This document shows, piece after piece, positions 9,651 through 21,850 of a stretch of 64,000 bases of DNA. The DNA is from Hsuehochloa calcarea (lineage: Eukaryota > Streptophyta > Magnoliopsida > Poales > Poaceae), in contig CM070596.1 in NCBI GenBank assembly GCA_036346395.1, positions 6,369,913 to 6,433,912 of the forward strand, written 5' to 3'. The translations under genes and the position numbers were made by a program. Position 1 is the stretch's first letter, and each line of letters starts with the position of its first letter. The notes under the pieces were generated by a model. That model was not told where the DNA came from. It saw only the letters and a list, made by a program, of their open reading frames with translations, and ran no database searches.

Positions 9651-12319
9651 GACGCATTCTAAGACGTCTCAGAAGCATATGGGTAAGTGTTTGGAACCGG
9701 CTAGGTTTCGGTTCAACCACCATTTCGTCGCTATCTTCTAGTTTGCAGCTTGCAATTGTTAGAATTCTGAAAGTTCTCAGATTTTTTAAGTGCAAACAAA
9801 CCATGTTTCAATTCGAGCGAGGGTAGCTAGGCTCCGGTTTTCTAAAACCCAAGATGGGGTACTCTAATTGGTTCTGGCAAGTAGACAAAGCAGCAAAAAC
9901 TGAAGGTTTTATTTAGTTAAGCTAAAATCTCTGCTCATTTATATAGATAGATTAGAATTTTAGTTCAAATTTCTGATCCATCTACGTATATCCCGACTGG
10001 AATAAACTTTTCAAACAAACTATAACGTGACCTCAATTACCGTGTTACTCGATCGCACATCCTGTACCCTAAGCACTCTCGATGGTGACTCCAAGCCTAT
10101 CTCGTAAGCAAAGTTTTGCCCCCTTGACCATGGTTTGAGTGACTCTCCATGTTGCAAGTTGACATGTAATTAAGGATACTTCGACCTCTGAGAGAAACTT
10201 CTAGAAACAGCATAAACCTCTGGACACATCATACATCTCTATGATGATGGAATTGTGGAAAATAGTGCTGCCGCACAAGTATGACTTGAATTTTCAACCG
10301 TATAATTTGGACTCCTAGGATATGTGGCCTCAATTTGGAGTTTATGTGACCTATTCAAGATCTGTCACAGCGACTTAGTAAGGAAGTGATTTAGACCTGG
10401 CGAGGCGACTCTGTAGCAATATAAAGGTAAACCTAGTAGAGGCCAAAGCAGCAGGAAGCCTCCCGAAACAGGCTAGAAAACCAATTGACTTGCGGCGAGA
10501 TAGACTAAACAAAAACAAAAGTAAAACCTATGTGGTTAATTATTACAGACTAAACAAAAGTAAAAAAACTATGTGGTTAATTATTGCTATAGCTTTAGCG
10601 CCCATTAATTCCTACGTTGGAAACGGGCCTTCCTCTAGTAGTTGTGTAGCGTCAAGCCACTAATCGGTAATTAAAATTTACCTCCGCGGTTTTATTTGAA
10701 ATATGTAGTATCAACTAGTTAATTTGATCTTCCTTTTGCCTCTTGAGAAAACCTTCACACGGGGAGAAAGGAAAGGAAAGGAAAGGAAATTCTCGGCAGC
10801 TGGAAACGTACGGATTCCGACGCATATGAGGCCTATTTCTTCTTCCTTGGATGCTCTAATACTGGATAGAAAAGTTGGGTAGAGTTAGCTTACTAGTTAG
10901 GCATCTAGCTAGCTAGTGCAATTCCCTGCTTCCTTCCCACCAATCAAAGGGTTGAAAGGTCAAGATCTTGGCGGGCCCCAGTGCACACCGAATCCTGACC
11001 AACCAAACCATATCTTTTTTTTTCTTTTTTTTTGGGTATTATCCTACAGTCACACGTGGTAAATTAGTGATACCGATAGGTAATATACTCTGATGCTAAG
11101 ACCAACAAGTCATTTTCTTGGGGTGAGAAAGTGGTTCTCTACTGTTATGTAATATACCAACTGTTATGTAATATATACCACCTGTAAAAGCCATTATTTA
11201 GGCAACAAGCGCGCATAAGTATTTGGATTGGCTATATATAAAGTTTTATATTATTTAGATTTATTATTAATTTTTTTATTATATTATAAATTTATTAGTA
11301 TATTTTAATATAAAGTTATAAAATAATAATAATCAAAATCAAATCTGAGAGACCGTAAACAATCAAAGAGTTAATAAAAAAAAGAACCGAGGGGGTAATA
11401 TTTATAACTCTATTTAGAATGCGGATTTTTTATAAATATGTGATACAGGATAAAACCAGCACGACTAATGTTTCTTGGTGCGACACTGCAACTACCACTT
11501 GAAATTCCAAAGACCTTTTTCTGTCCCCTCAATTTCAGAAGCAAACCAAGCCACAGAAGATTGCAATTTGTGTATTATTATTATTATTTTTACTTGAGTT
11601 TCCTAGCTTGCGATACACAGTAAGTGAAATCTAAATAGATTGCAATTTTTTTTAAGGCCAATAGATTTGCAAATTAAACAACCACCGTATACTTAGCGAC
11701 AGGTGTTCAATCAATTAAAAAGGAGCTAGCACAGCCTGTAGAGATGTTAACCCATGTCATCACGTCAGCTCACAGGTCACCGCTCCGTCTGCATCTGCAC
11801 GTGGGCCCCACCGCTGCCGAGCCGCGCTGCTCTTCTCTCGGCTGCCTTGAGCCAAGCCGAGCCACGGGACTCCGACGGCTGGCTCGCTGTAGCCATGCAA
11901 TTTGTGTATCTTTCTCTCGTCTCATCTTAACTAATAAATTTTTTTTGCACACAGCGGGGGAATCTCACCCCAATAGAGGTAAAAAAAAAATCAACGAAAC
12001 CTCCGCACATACTGAGACCACCGTGTTAGTCACGATACGTTCCTAACGTAGCCGCTCATCGCACCTGCGCCATCGCTGTCCCACGTCGTCGCCGCTGCCC
12101 TTGATTCACACTTCTTCGATCTCGCTGTCGTCACAATCACCCACGTCATCAGCCGTCCGCATACGTCCCCCGTCTATCGATGCTTGCACAGCCCCCTATG
12201 TCGCATTCCTCGTCTCCCTCTCTCGTTCTAAGCTCTATTACCACCACTCCACCCACTCCTCTGTCCCCCATCTCTCTCACCCTTCTATCTCATGAAAAAT
12301 TTATATTTTCATTGCAACG
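9651..12319. other. Long intergenic stretch
   Basis: No recognisable gene. Visible items are a roughly 40-bp near-tandem duplication around 10503-10586 (both copies end CTATGTGGTTAATTATT), a short GGAAA run near 10770-10790, T-rich tracts near 11010-11030, an AT-rich block at 11230-11340, and a GC-richer patch at 11750-12290 with short Ser/Pro/Arg frames. None gives domain evidence. Confidence 0.45.
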
Positions 12320-12577
12320 TGTTAAGAAAACCAGACCCAGAACCGAAGAGTCCTGACCCAGTTGGACTCCTCATCCACCCTGATGTCCATAAATAGAGGG
12401 GGACCCCAAGTATTGTAATATGATTTTAAGAAGCAATAAAGCGAAGCCTGAAGTCTCCTCATATCTCTGTGTTCAATCTATTATTGTGTTCTTGTGTTCT
12501 TGATTCGTTCGTACGTTTCTGAATATTGTTTACGAGGTAATCGCTCGGACTGGACTCGCCAGCGACGGTTACTCAAA
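12320..12577 (+). repeat. Copia A 5' LTR
   Basis: It starts TGTTAAGAAAACC and ends near ACTCAAAC, where the terminal CA is mutated relative to the 3' copy. It holds an ATAAATAGAGG TATA-like box and an AAGCAATAAAGCG polyadenylation-like signal, both shared with 18955-19211. Confidence 0.88.
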
Positions 12578-14050
12578 CGTAATCAGCACGATCGACTCTC
12601 CTCGCATCGAAAGGTAATCGTCGAAGAACGACACTCGTAAATTGAATCATATTTTCTAGATCGCTTTCAATTCTGCAAATTTGCTTTCTAGATTGGTTTT
12701 TCTACTGTGCAAATCCATTCTAATCTACCGCGAGCCGACTTGAAGTCGCCGACACAATGTTGATCGGTAGATTGCATGAAAGATTGGATGTCGATTGTAC
12801 CGTAGATCAAAATTACAAGTTCGTTCTAATCTACCGCGAGCCGATTTGAAGTGGTCGTCCTAGCCGATCGGTAATGAATGACAGTTGCATTGCATGAACA
12901 GTTTTCTCCCTGCATGAATAGTATTTTTATTACTATTTTTCTCGCATGAACAGTGCATACGAAAAACACCGACGGTTGTGCGCGCCACGAGAGCATCACG
13001 CCGGCCATCAATCGTACTATCCTTGGCGGCGCCGCGCTGCGTCCCGCACGACACCTCCTCGACCAGCAGACGGCGCCGGCCCCGGCCGCCCGCCACGGCC
13101 GCCGCAGACGGACGCACCACTCCCGGCCGGCTTGAAGCCGCCGCCGGCCGCCTCCCAACCCCACCGGCCAAGAAGCCGATCGCCACCTCCGGCTAGCCGC
13201 CACCATTGAGAAAAAAAAGAAAAAAAAAGGCGGGCAAACACGCGACCGGCTCGAAACTATGCACCGCTCAAGACAACGGCGCCGCTAAACGGCCACCTCG
13301 CTACCGCCACCGCCCGCATGGTGCCGCGACTCGAGAGGAAGGAGATCGACCGACGCCTTCGTCCCCGCATGGCGCCGTCGGAGCCGGGAGGGGAAGGGGA
13401 GATCGCCGAGGGCAGGAAGTGCCGCCGCCACAGAAGTCGAGTGCACCGGCCAGAGCCCTCACTGGCCAGGCACTATCATGGCGGGGCTCCCATGAAGGGA
13501 GCCGCCGCCACCCGAAGGGGGAACAGGGGCTAGGGAAACCCTACCCCCGGAGCCCCCCCTCGTTTTTTATGCCGGCGAAACGGGCCGACCCGTATTCCTG
13601 GCCAGCGGAAAAAACAAAGGAAAAAAGGAAAATAATAAAATTTGCAAAAAAACCCCCCTCGAAAATTCAAAAATTGCGCGAAAGTTTTCTCAGAACTGAA
13701 ATTTTCACGTTTTAGCCCCTGGAAATTGCAGAATTCACCAAAAAATCATATTCCAACAGAAAAATACCTTAGGAATTTAATTTTTAAATCGATTTTTGCA
13801 TTTAAAGCATGTTTAACTTTGTTATTGTCACTTCTATACAATTTATGTACCGTATTTACTATTTTTGATTATTTGTGACAATTTATAGTGCTTTTAATCA
13901 CTGAAAAATAGCAGTAAAGTCTGAAAAATGCATAGCAAATACGAGAACATCATGAGAATTTTTGCAACTATTTTATGTAAATTACCAGCAGTAATCTTAT
14001 GCACTTTTTGCATGAATATGCAGATGACTGGCATTACGAACCAGGAGTTC
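12578..14050 (+). other. Copia A leader with GC-rich island
   Basis: It begins AT/GC-balanced, with a duplicated phrase TTCTAATCTACCGCGAGCCG (near 12718 and 12825), and then becomes extremely GC-rich at about 12970-13560. It turns AT-rich again before gag. Short overlapping frames on both strands are Pro/Arg/Ala-rich composition artefacts. I see no obvious tRNA-Met primer site after the LTR. The island could be family-typical leader or captured host exon or promoter DNA. Confidence 0.55.
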
Positions 14051-14084
14051 GAAGAGCTAGCCAGCATGACCCCAATTACCTGAC

Positions 14085-14880
14085 TTGGCATTAGATGTCG
14101 AAATTGTACTTGGAGCAAAGAAGCTTCGTGATGCTATTGGACTGGGCCCCCTGAAGGACGTCACTCCAACCGCTGAGGAGAATGATCAAGTACTTTATTT
14201 CCTCATACATCATATCTGCCTAACGCTCAAGAATGAGTATATGACAGGAAAGAACGCACTCGCTTGATGGACCACACCGAAGAAGCGGTTCGAGAAGCTA
14301 AAGTACACCATCCTTCCTCAGGCAGAGCAAGATTCAAATTGACTACGTTTTGCTGACTACAAGACCGTGGGGGAGTACAACTCTACATTGCACAGAATTT
14401 GTACAAGTCTTCAACTCTATGGTAAGGTAACCACAGACGAGCAGAAGATAGAAAAAACTCTACATTCCACCCAAACACGGTGCAATCCGCACACAACTGT
14501 CGTCTGGATGGCTACAAGGAGTATGCCGAACTGATTAACATCATGCAAGTTGCGGAAGCTCAAGTTGACGTTCTCCGAAAGAACTATATCTCACAGCCGG
14601 CTAGTAGCAAAGTTGGCCATGAAGTCAACGCAAGCAGCTATAAGGTAAGGAAGCCTCACTCAATAGAAAAGAAGTAGGAGGGGTAAGGTCAAGGGTCGCA
14701 AAACCAAGCAGAATATTCAAGCCAAGAAGGGCGAACAAAAGAAGCGTGATGAGAAGCCCTATGGTCAACAGAACCAAAGTTGCTACAAATGCGGCACTTG
14801 GGGACATTGGTCACGTGTTTGCCGTGAGCCGCAGTACGTGATCGATGCATTCAAGGCTAAGAAGAAGGGCAAAGGATAGC
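14085..14880 (+). pseudogene. Copia A gag remnant
   Basis: Broken frames (14085-14267 and 14480-14677, then a frame to 14880) give a copia Gag-like helical region. A CCHC zinc knuckle follows at 14781-14822: Cys-x2-Cys-x4-His-x4-Cys, read CYKCGTWGHWSRVC. Gag forms the cytoplasmic particle, and the knuckle binds genomic RNA. Stops separate the parts, so no full Gag can be made. Confidence 0.75.
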
Positions 14881-15313
14881 ATGAGGCATGCCTCGCCATA
14901 GCAGGCATAGAGGATCCACAGTTATGGGATGCACCCATGGATGTGGACAGCCAAGTAGTAGCCCCCATCACACCTTCTTTGGACATTGCAACAGCAACAA
15001 CTGTAGTTGCCGAAGAAGAGAAGATAGACATGGCGCAGATTCAAGAAGAAGTTTCTTCCTTCTTTGCTGGTTTGATCTAGTGCACGTATTGCACTTAGAT
15101 TTCATAGTGATTTACAATTTATGTTTATGAGAGAACATTGATTTTGAATCATGGTTGTAAGCTCTAGGAGAGCAAAGCAATAAACTCTTATTATGAGTCC
15201 CGCACGACTTTTTCCCGTGCTAATAGCAAATTGTATTCTATTTTGAAGTATTTTACTTATGTGTGTGGATTGCTTCCTACCCATATTAATAAATACTTTA
15301 TATATCAGAACGC

Positions 15314-16330
15314 GTGTGGCGCCCTATGGAGGAAGTGTGCTTAGTAGACAGCGACACAATGAATACCATATTAAGAGAGACAAAAAATTTCCAGTCGATC
15401 AGCAAGAATGCTGATAGTCTTGCGACAATCGCAGGCAGCGATACTTGTGTAATAGGCACCTACAATCTATTCTGTCCTGAAAATAACTTTTGGAAGCTCT
15501 GAACTTTTCTGTTTCTGGCATGATAGATTAGGTCACCCCGGTCTTAGAACGATGAGAAATATAATTACTAATTCTCAGGAACATAATGTCATTGTAAGGA
15601 ATTTCCCAATTCCAGAAGATTTTGTGTACCTTGTATGTGCCACCGAGAAAATAATTACAAGACCATCTACTCTGAAAGTAAAGGATGAAATCCCTGCATT
15701 CCTGGACCGTATCCAAGAAGATATTTGCGGTCCTATACAGCCCCTGTCAGGGCCATTTAGGTACTTTATGGTGCTCATTGATGCTTCCTCGAAATGATCG
15801 CATATATGCTTATTGTCTACGAGAAACCACGCTTTTGCAAAGCTGATCTCGCAGATAATTAAGATTAAGAATAACTTCCCTGATCATCATGTGAAGTCCA
15901 TCAGGATGGACAATGCCGTAGAATTTACTTCAAAGACATTTGATGATTATTGTATGGCAATGGGAATTATCGTTGAGCATTCTGTACCACATGTCCACAC
16001 CTAGAATGGACTAGCAGAGGCATTAATTAAAAGAATTAAATTTATTATCCGACCGCTCTTGCAGAATTGTAATTTATCTATTACGTGTTGGGGACACGCA
16101 GTCCTACACGCATTAACTCTCATCAATTTTCGACCATTAGCATATAACATCCATTCACCTATGAAACTAGTACAAGTGCCAGCACTGAAAATCTCCCATC
16201 TTCGAAGGTTTGGTTGCAAGGTTTATGTACCAATACCACCACTGCAGCGAACTGCAATGGGCCCATCCGAAAGTCTGGGATATACGTTGGTTATTAGACA
16301 GTATCCATAATCAGGTTTCTGGACCGCATG
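15314..16330 (+). pseudogene. Copia A protease and integrase remnant
   Basis: 15314-15502 matches the copia protease region. The catalytic Asp is present, but the usual Asp-Ser-Gly reads Asp-Ser-Asp (CLVDSDTMNTILRET). From about 15690 the integrase core is visible: first Asp in QEDICGPI, second in RMDNAVEF, and the Glu within NGLAE. An in-frame stop (16001-16003) interrupts just before NGLAE, and another follows DASSK near 15797. The enzyme would normally insert element cDNA in the nucleus; this copy cannot encode it intact. Confidence 0.8.
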
Positions 16331-17227
16331 ATTGGAGATTTGCGTACAGCCCGCTTCGCTGACAGCATATTTGATGGTGATAGTTTCCCGTCATTAGGGC
16401 GAGGAAATCAACCACTTAATGAAAAATATCAGGAACTGACGTGGCAAGCCACGGGAATCCATGCACATGACCCGTGCACTAGTGGAACAAATAGAGAAGT
16501 CCAAAAAATTGATTTGCATGCATTAGCAAATCAACTGCCCGACCATTTTAGTGATTTAAAGAGCGTGACCAAGTCGCATGTGCCTACACGCAATGCTCTA
16601 GAGAGGGTTGAAATACCCAAGAAAATTGAAGGTATTTCTAATCCCGTCCAGAGGCCTCAGAATAAAAGGACGAGAACTTCGACCCCTCGAATCCCAAGTA
16701 ACCGGGGACACCTGGCGAAAAAGGATAAGAAGGACTTGACACAGCTGATCACTGAAGTTCTCCACAACCAGAAGGAGAGCCAGTTGAGACCTGGCACCAG
16801 TATGGAACCTTTAGCAAAAGGCATAATGGATTTGAATATTCCCACGGAGGGAGATATCAGAACGGATGTGTGCGCACACATCGGAGTTGAAAAACTAAAG
16901 GGACTTGCACCCGCAATTGAAAGCAGCGGTAAGCAAATAGAAACATTAGAAGTATCGCCCCATGAAGAAATAGCTATAAGTTACGTGACCACGGGAGAAT
17001 CTATGAATAGAACAACAATCAATATCGACATTTATTTTGCAAAGAAAATTACCAAAATCATCGATCTTGATCCAAAGCCTGCATCGCTCGCTGAATGTAA
17101 GAAAAGATCATATTGGAAAGATTGGAAGAAGGCAATAAAAACAGAATTATTATCTCTGAATAAAAGCGAGGTATTTGGGCCTGTAAGCTGCATGCCTCCC
17201 CATGTGCACCTAGTAGGGCATAAATGA
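16328..17227 (+). pseudogene. Copia A integrase C-terminus to start of reverse transcriptase
   Basis: This is the longest open frame in the element (299 codons). It starts GDLRTARFADSIF, a conserved copia phrase after the integrase. A charged, poorly conserved linker follows, and then the entry to reverse transcriptase with KRSYWKDWKKAIKTELLSL near 17100-17160. It ends at a stop just after HLVGHK (17226). The catalytic palm lies downstream in other frames. Confidence 0.75.
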
Positions 17228-17990
17228 GTATTTGTTTGAGAGATAAATGAAAACAATGAAGTTGTAAGACATAAAGTAAGCCTTGTTGCACAAGATTTCA
17301 CTCAACGACCAGGAGTAGATTATGAAGAAACTTATTTCCCGGTCATGGGCGGAACCACCTTTAGATATTTAATCTCAATGGCAGTAAACTTGAATTTGGA
17401 AATAAAATTGATGATGTGGTAACTGCATAACTCTATGGGAACTTGGATTCGAACATTTATATAAAGGTACCTGAAGGTATCCCTATCCGAACCAAGACAG
17501 AGCAAATATAAATCTGTACAGTGTGCAACTCAGAAAGTCACTGTATGGACTGAAGAAATCTGGTAGAATGTGGTATACTCGCTTGAGCTAATTTCTCTGC
17601 AAGAAAAGCTACACGAACAATGAGGATCGTCCCTTTGTTTTAATACGGTGATCCCAGGATGGATTCTGTATAATCTCAGTGTATGTAGATGATCTGAATA
17701 TCATTAGGACCATGGAAGATATTAAGAAAGCACGCTCTTACCTGGAGTCAGAGTTCAAAATAAAAGACTTGGGTAAAACCAAATACTGCCTAGGCCTGCA
17801 ACTTGAGTATACCCCTGAAGGGATTCTAGTACATCAGTCAACCTACACTCAGAAAGTGTTGAAAAGGTTCGGCTTTGGAAAGGCATATCCTTCGAAAGTG
17901 TCATTGGTCGGGAGATCCTTGCAGCAAGATAAGGACCCGTACAGGCCTAAAGAAGAGGGGGAGGAAGTTCTGGGATCGGAATTCCCGTAA
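17228..17990 (+). pseudogene. Copia A reverse transcriptase remnant
   Basis: The Tyr-Val-Asp-Asp catalytic box is at 17682-17693 (VYVDDLNII). The downstream motif IKDLGKTKYCLGLQLEY is typical of copia reverse transcriptase. The fingers and palm upstream of the box (17228-17640) are scattered over frames with stops. The enzyme is not producible from this copy. Confidence 0.8.
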
Positions 17991-18011
17991 CTGAGTGCAG
18001 TAGGAGCACTC

Positions 18012-18715
18012 ATGTATCTAGCAAACTGTACTAGGCTGGATATTGCATTTGCAGTGAACCTGCTAGCAATGTACGGTGTAGAACCTACCAAAAGGCATTA
18101 TCAGGGAATAAAGGACATCTTCCGATACCTCCAAGGAAGCAAAGATCTTGGTCTATTCTACAGAAAGAACCAAGACCTAACCATGACTGGCTACGCAGAT
18201 GTTGGGTACCTGTCAGACCCGCACACAGCTAAGTTGCAAATAGGCTATGTATTCCTTTGTGGTGGAACTGCAGTTTCATGGAAATCATCTAAGCAAAGTC
18301 TTGTATCTACTTCAATGAACCACTCAAAAATCATAGCACTGTACGAAGCCTCACGAGAATGTTCTTGGCTTCGGCAGATGATTCACCACATCCAACAGTC
18401 ATATGGATGGAATACCGCGCAAACTCCACCATTATCTATGAAGATAATGCAGCTTGTGTTGCACAAGTGCAGATAAGGTATGTGAAGAGTTTCCTCACAA
18501 AGCATATCAACCCCAAGTTCTTCTATGCTCATGAATTGTAAAAGATGGACGAAATTAAAGTACTGCATACTAAGTCATGTGGAGAATCTTGCAGATTTAT
18601 TCACTAAGTCACTTCCAGCATCTAGCTTTGAAAGGTGCATACGTGGAATTGGAATGATAAGACTTAGAGAAGTGCAGAATTCAGGGGCAGAATCTTCACG
18701 AACTCATTATTGAAT
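18012..18715 (+). pseudogene. Copia A RNase H remnant
   Basis: The frame 18012-18476 begins MYLANCTRLDIAFAVNLLA, corresponding to the copia 'TRPDI' block, and continues through the RNase H domain (GYADVGYLSD, GGTAVSWKSSKQSLVSTS). The C-terminal part shifts frame near 18470 and runs to about 18713 (NLADLFTKSLPASSFE). The domain order confirms a copia rather than gypsy element. Confidence 0.8.
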
Positions 18716-18954
18716 CTTGATAACGAAGATCGAGTACCCAAAGAAAAAATCCTGGAGATAAAATAAAATTGGGTGGATTGTACTATTTTTCCCTTGATGT
18801 GTTTTCCTGAAGTTTCCTAGCTAAGGTTTTTAACGAGACAATTTGTGCAACACAGCAGAACGCATGTTATGTACTCTTTCTCTAAATTTTTCCCACTAGA
18901 TTTTTATAGAATTTTAACGAGACATGAACATGTGAGATGAGTGTCCAAGGGGAG

Positions 18955-19211
18955 TGTTAAGAAACAGGGCCCAGAACTGGAGAGTCCTGGCCCAGTTGGA
19001 CTCCTCATCCACCCTAATGCCTATAAATATAGGGGACCCCAAGTATTGTAGCACGATTTTAAGAAGCAATAAAGCGAAGCCTGAAGTTCCCTCATATCTC
19101 CGTGTTCAATCTATTGTTGTGTTCTTGTGTTCTTGATTCGTTCTTACGTTTCTGAATATTGTTTACGAGGTAATCGCTCGGACTAGACTCGCCAGCGACG
19201 GTTACTCAACA
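18955..19211 (+). repeat. Copia A 3' LTR
   Basis: It runs from TGTTAAGAAACAGG to GACGGTTACTCAACA, is preceded by a purine tract (CCAAGGGGAG) and followed by CAATG. The TATA-like box CCTATAAATATAGG is near 19019. It is nearly collinear with 12320-12577. Confidence 0.9.
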
Positions 19212-19216
19212 CAATG

Positions 19217-19711
19217 TACGGACACCCTGCTAGTAAGTACTAAACAATAATCTCTTTCTTGCTTCCTGCTGCTAGTTAGCAACCTCATTTTTCCTTGTAT
19301 TAATGTACAAATTGAATTATTACATATTTTTGATACGATGGATGGGAAAAAACATGGTCACATGTACACACATGACACAGGATGTTTGTCAGCTCAAAGA
19401 TAAAAATGCATTCGTACGTACATGAATTAACAATACTAAGTAATAAGGTAGTCACGATCATGTTGAACGAATTGGAATCGATCACCAACCAAATAGTCCA
19501 GTCCCGTTTGACCTTCAACTATTCAGAGCAGTGCAAACTCAGGCAAACAAATACGGGGTGGTGGATGGATGGAAACTCTTGCTTAATTTAGACCCTATGA
19601 TTTTTTGTCAGTTCACCAAATCTCTAGTAGTTTTTGGTTTTGTCTTGACCGCAAGCTAACATGAATTAACGCGATTCCCAAGACTGAACATGTAAACACA
19701 GACATAAGTAC
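19217..19711. other. Intergenic spacer
   Basis: The spacer between copia A and the TRIM-like fragment holds only short frames without recognised motifs. No repeat structure was seen. Confidence 0.45.
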
Positions 19712-19812
19712 TGAGTTGCATGCATCATCATCTAAAAATTTAAGCTGGCGAGGAAAGATGGATAATTCACTTATATTTTAACACTTTCCCTAATATGTAG
19801 GCTCTTGATGAG
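19712..19812 (-). repeat. TRIM-like fragment, left copy
   Basis: Read as TGAGTTGCATGCATC...ATAATTCACTTATATTTTAACA followed by CTTTCCCTAATATGTAGGCTC. It matches 24596-24652 and, in its LTR-like part, 24748-24828. On the minus strand it resembles the end of a small LTR with TG...CA limits. Its interior is cut at about 19812, where gypsy B sequence starts. Confidence 0.5.
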
Positions 19813-20099
19813 GACATCCCTATGACTACTACAACGATGTGTTATTAAAACCACTTACCCCTGATAAAATTGTAAATGATTCTGTGCAAAAGACGGAGGT
19901 AAAAGTAGAGAGTGAGAGTGAACGAGGGAAGAATAGAGTGATTCCACCTTCGGTGAGTGAGCGTCACAAGCCAAATCTGAGTGGTAAAAAGAAGAGTGAG
20001 TGAGAGAACACGTTAGTCATGATAGCCTCCAAATCAGAAATTAGAGAGCTAAGTGTGAATCTCACTTTGATGCACTTTGTACTTGTGTATAAGGATGCA

Positions 20100-21193
20100 T
20101 TGCTTGCTACTAATGACTTAACTTCCCTTCCTAGTCCTGTTGCTCATGTTTTGTAGGAATTCCCCGACGTGTTTCCGGAGGAGGTACCCGCTGGGCTGCC
20201 ACCAATTCACGGGATCGAACATAAGATCAATTTGATTCTAGGAGCGTCGCTGCCTAATCGATCACTATATCGCACCAACCCCGAGGAAATAAAGAAATTC
20301 AGAAACAAGTACAAGAGCTTCTATCCAAATGGTACGTTCGTGAAAGATTAAGTACTTGTGCTGTTCCTGTTATTTTAGTTCCTAAGAAAGATGGTTCATG
20401 GTGTATGTGCGTAGATTGTAGAGCGATTAATAATATCACTATTCGATATCGTCATTCTATTCCTTGCTTAGATGATATGCTGGACGAATTGGGTGGTGCT
20501 GTTATTTTCTCTAAAATAGATTTGCGTAGTGACTACCATCAAATTAGGATGCACGAAGGGGATGAGTGGAAAACAACATTTAAAACAAAATTTGGTTTGT
20601 ATGAGTGGTTGTTAATGCCTTTTGGTTTAACTAATGCACCTAGTACATTCATGCGTTTAATGAATCATGTTTTAAGGCATTTGATTGGTAAATTCGTAGT
20701 TGTGTACTTTGACGATATTCTAATTTATACTTGCACTGAATTTGAACCCATTGACCATATTAGACAAGTTCTATAAATTTTACACAATGCTAAGTTGTTT
20801 AGAAACTTAGAAAAGTGCACATTTTGCAAAGATCGTGTCATCTTTTTGGGCTACGTTGTTTCTACACAAGGAGTTGAAGTAGATGAATCTAAAATTGAAG
20901 TGATTAAAAATTGGACAACTATTGTGAACGTAAGTCAGATTAGAACCTTTCATAGTCTCACTGGTTTTTATCGGTGCTTTGTGAAGGATTTTAGCACTGT
21001 TGCTGCCCCATTGAATGAACTTACTAAAAAGGGTATGAATTTGTGTGTGTGGGGGGTAGCGCAAGACAATGCTTTTTCTGAACATAAGAAACGCTTAACT
21101 GAAGCACCGTTGCTTGTTTTACTTGATTTCACTAAAAATTTCAAATTTGAGTGTGATGCTAGTGTTCTTGGTATTGGTGGTGTTGTAAGGTAA
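20100..21193 (+). pseudogene. Gypsy B reverse transcriptase and start of RNase H
   Basis: The pre-RT block EVPAGLPPIHGIEHKINLI (about 20183) leads into the palm (MCVDCRAINNITIRYRH, FSKIDLRSDYHQIRMHEGDE). The catalytic box Tyr-Phe-Asp-Asp sits in VVYFDDILIY near 20710. The thumb and RNase H entry (GFYRCFVKDFSTVAAPLNEL, FECDASVLGIGGVV) follow in the 20795-21193 frame. In-frame stops or shifts occur near 20155, 20350, 20774 and 21193. The enzyme family is certain; function is lost. Confidence 0.85.
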
Positions 21194-21690
21194 GATGGTA
21201 GACTAGTAGCTTATTTTAGCGAGAAATTAAATGATGCTCAATTGAATTATCCAGTCTATGATAAAGAACTTTATGCGTTAGTACGTACTTCAGAAATTTG
21301 CAATACTATTTATGGCCAAAAGAGTTTATTATTCATTCTGATCATGAGGCATTGAAGTTTTTAAAAGGTCAAACAAACCTGAGCCGTAGACATGCGAAAT
21401 GGGTAGGGTTCATTGAATCTTTTCCATACATTGTAAAATATTAAAAAGTGGAAGGACAACGTTGTTGCTGATACTTTATCTAGGAAAAGCATCCTATTGA
21501 CCCAAATAGGCTTCCAAGTTCCTGGATTAGAAAGTTTGCGTGATTTGTATGCAGCTGATCATGATTTTTTGATTCCTTACTCCAAATGCACAGATAGGAA
21601 AGGTTGGGATAAATTTCACATACATGATGGATTCCTTTTTCGTGCTAATAAATTATGTGTTCCAGAATCATCTCTTCTTTAGTTTTTGTT
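21194..21690 (+). pseudogene. Gypsy B RNase H end and integrase linker
   Basis: Remnants of the RNase H C-terminal half follow in broken frames: the DGRLVAYFSEKLNDAQLNYP phrase and the HSDHEALKFLKGQ block near 21335. Then comes the pre-integrase stretch, frame 21497-21682. Several stops are present. No zinc-binding domain is cleanly readable. Confidence 0.65.
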
Positions 21691-21850
21691 GCAAGAAGCA
21701 CATGCAGGTACGAACCATTTTGGGCGCGAAAAGACTATGTTGATGTTGGCCGATCACTTCTATCGGCTAAAGATGAGACGAGATGTTAAGAAGTTTGTTT
21801 AGCATTGTGTTACATACCATAAAGCTAAGTCTAAACTCAATCTACGCGGT

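Larger units (their letters stand above)
12320..19211 (+). mobile_element. Ty1/copia retrotransposon A, both LTRs present, defective
   Basis: LTRs of about 257 bp (TGTTAAGAA to ACTCAACA) enclose a copia-order interior: gag, protease, integrase, reverse transcriptase, RNase H. The flanking 5-mers CAACG (12315-12319) and CAATG (19212-19216) look like a target duplication with one substitution. A polypurine tract (AAGGGGAG) abuts the 3' LTR. LTR divergence by hand is about 8-9 percent, so the insertion is old. The interior has many stops and frame breaks. Total length is 6.9 kb. A GC-rich leader of about 1.4 kb precedes gag. Confidence 0.9.

Noticed and set aside
13206..13715. 169-codon frame in the copia A leader
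   Set aside because: Composition-driven, overlapped by several frames on both strands and without motifs. It lies in a retroelement leader.
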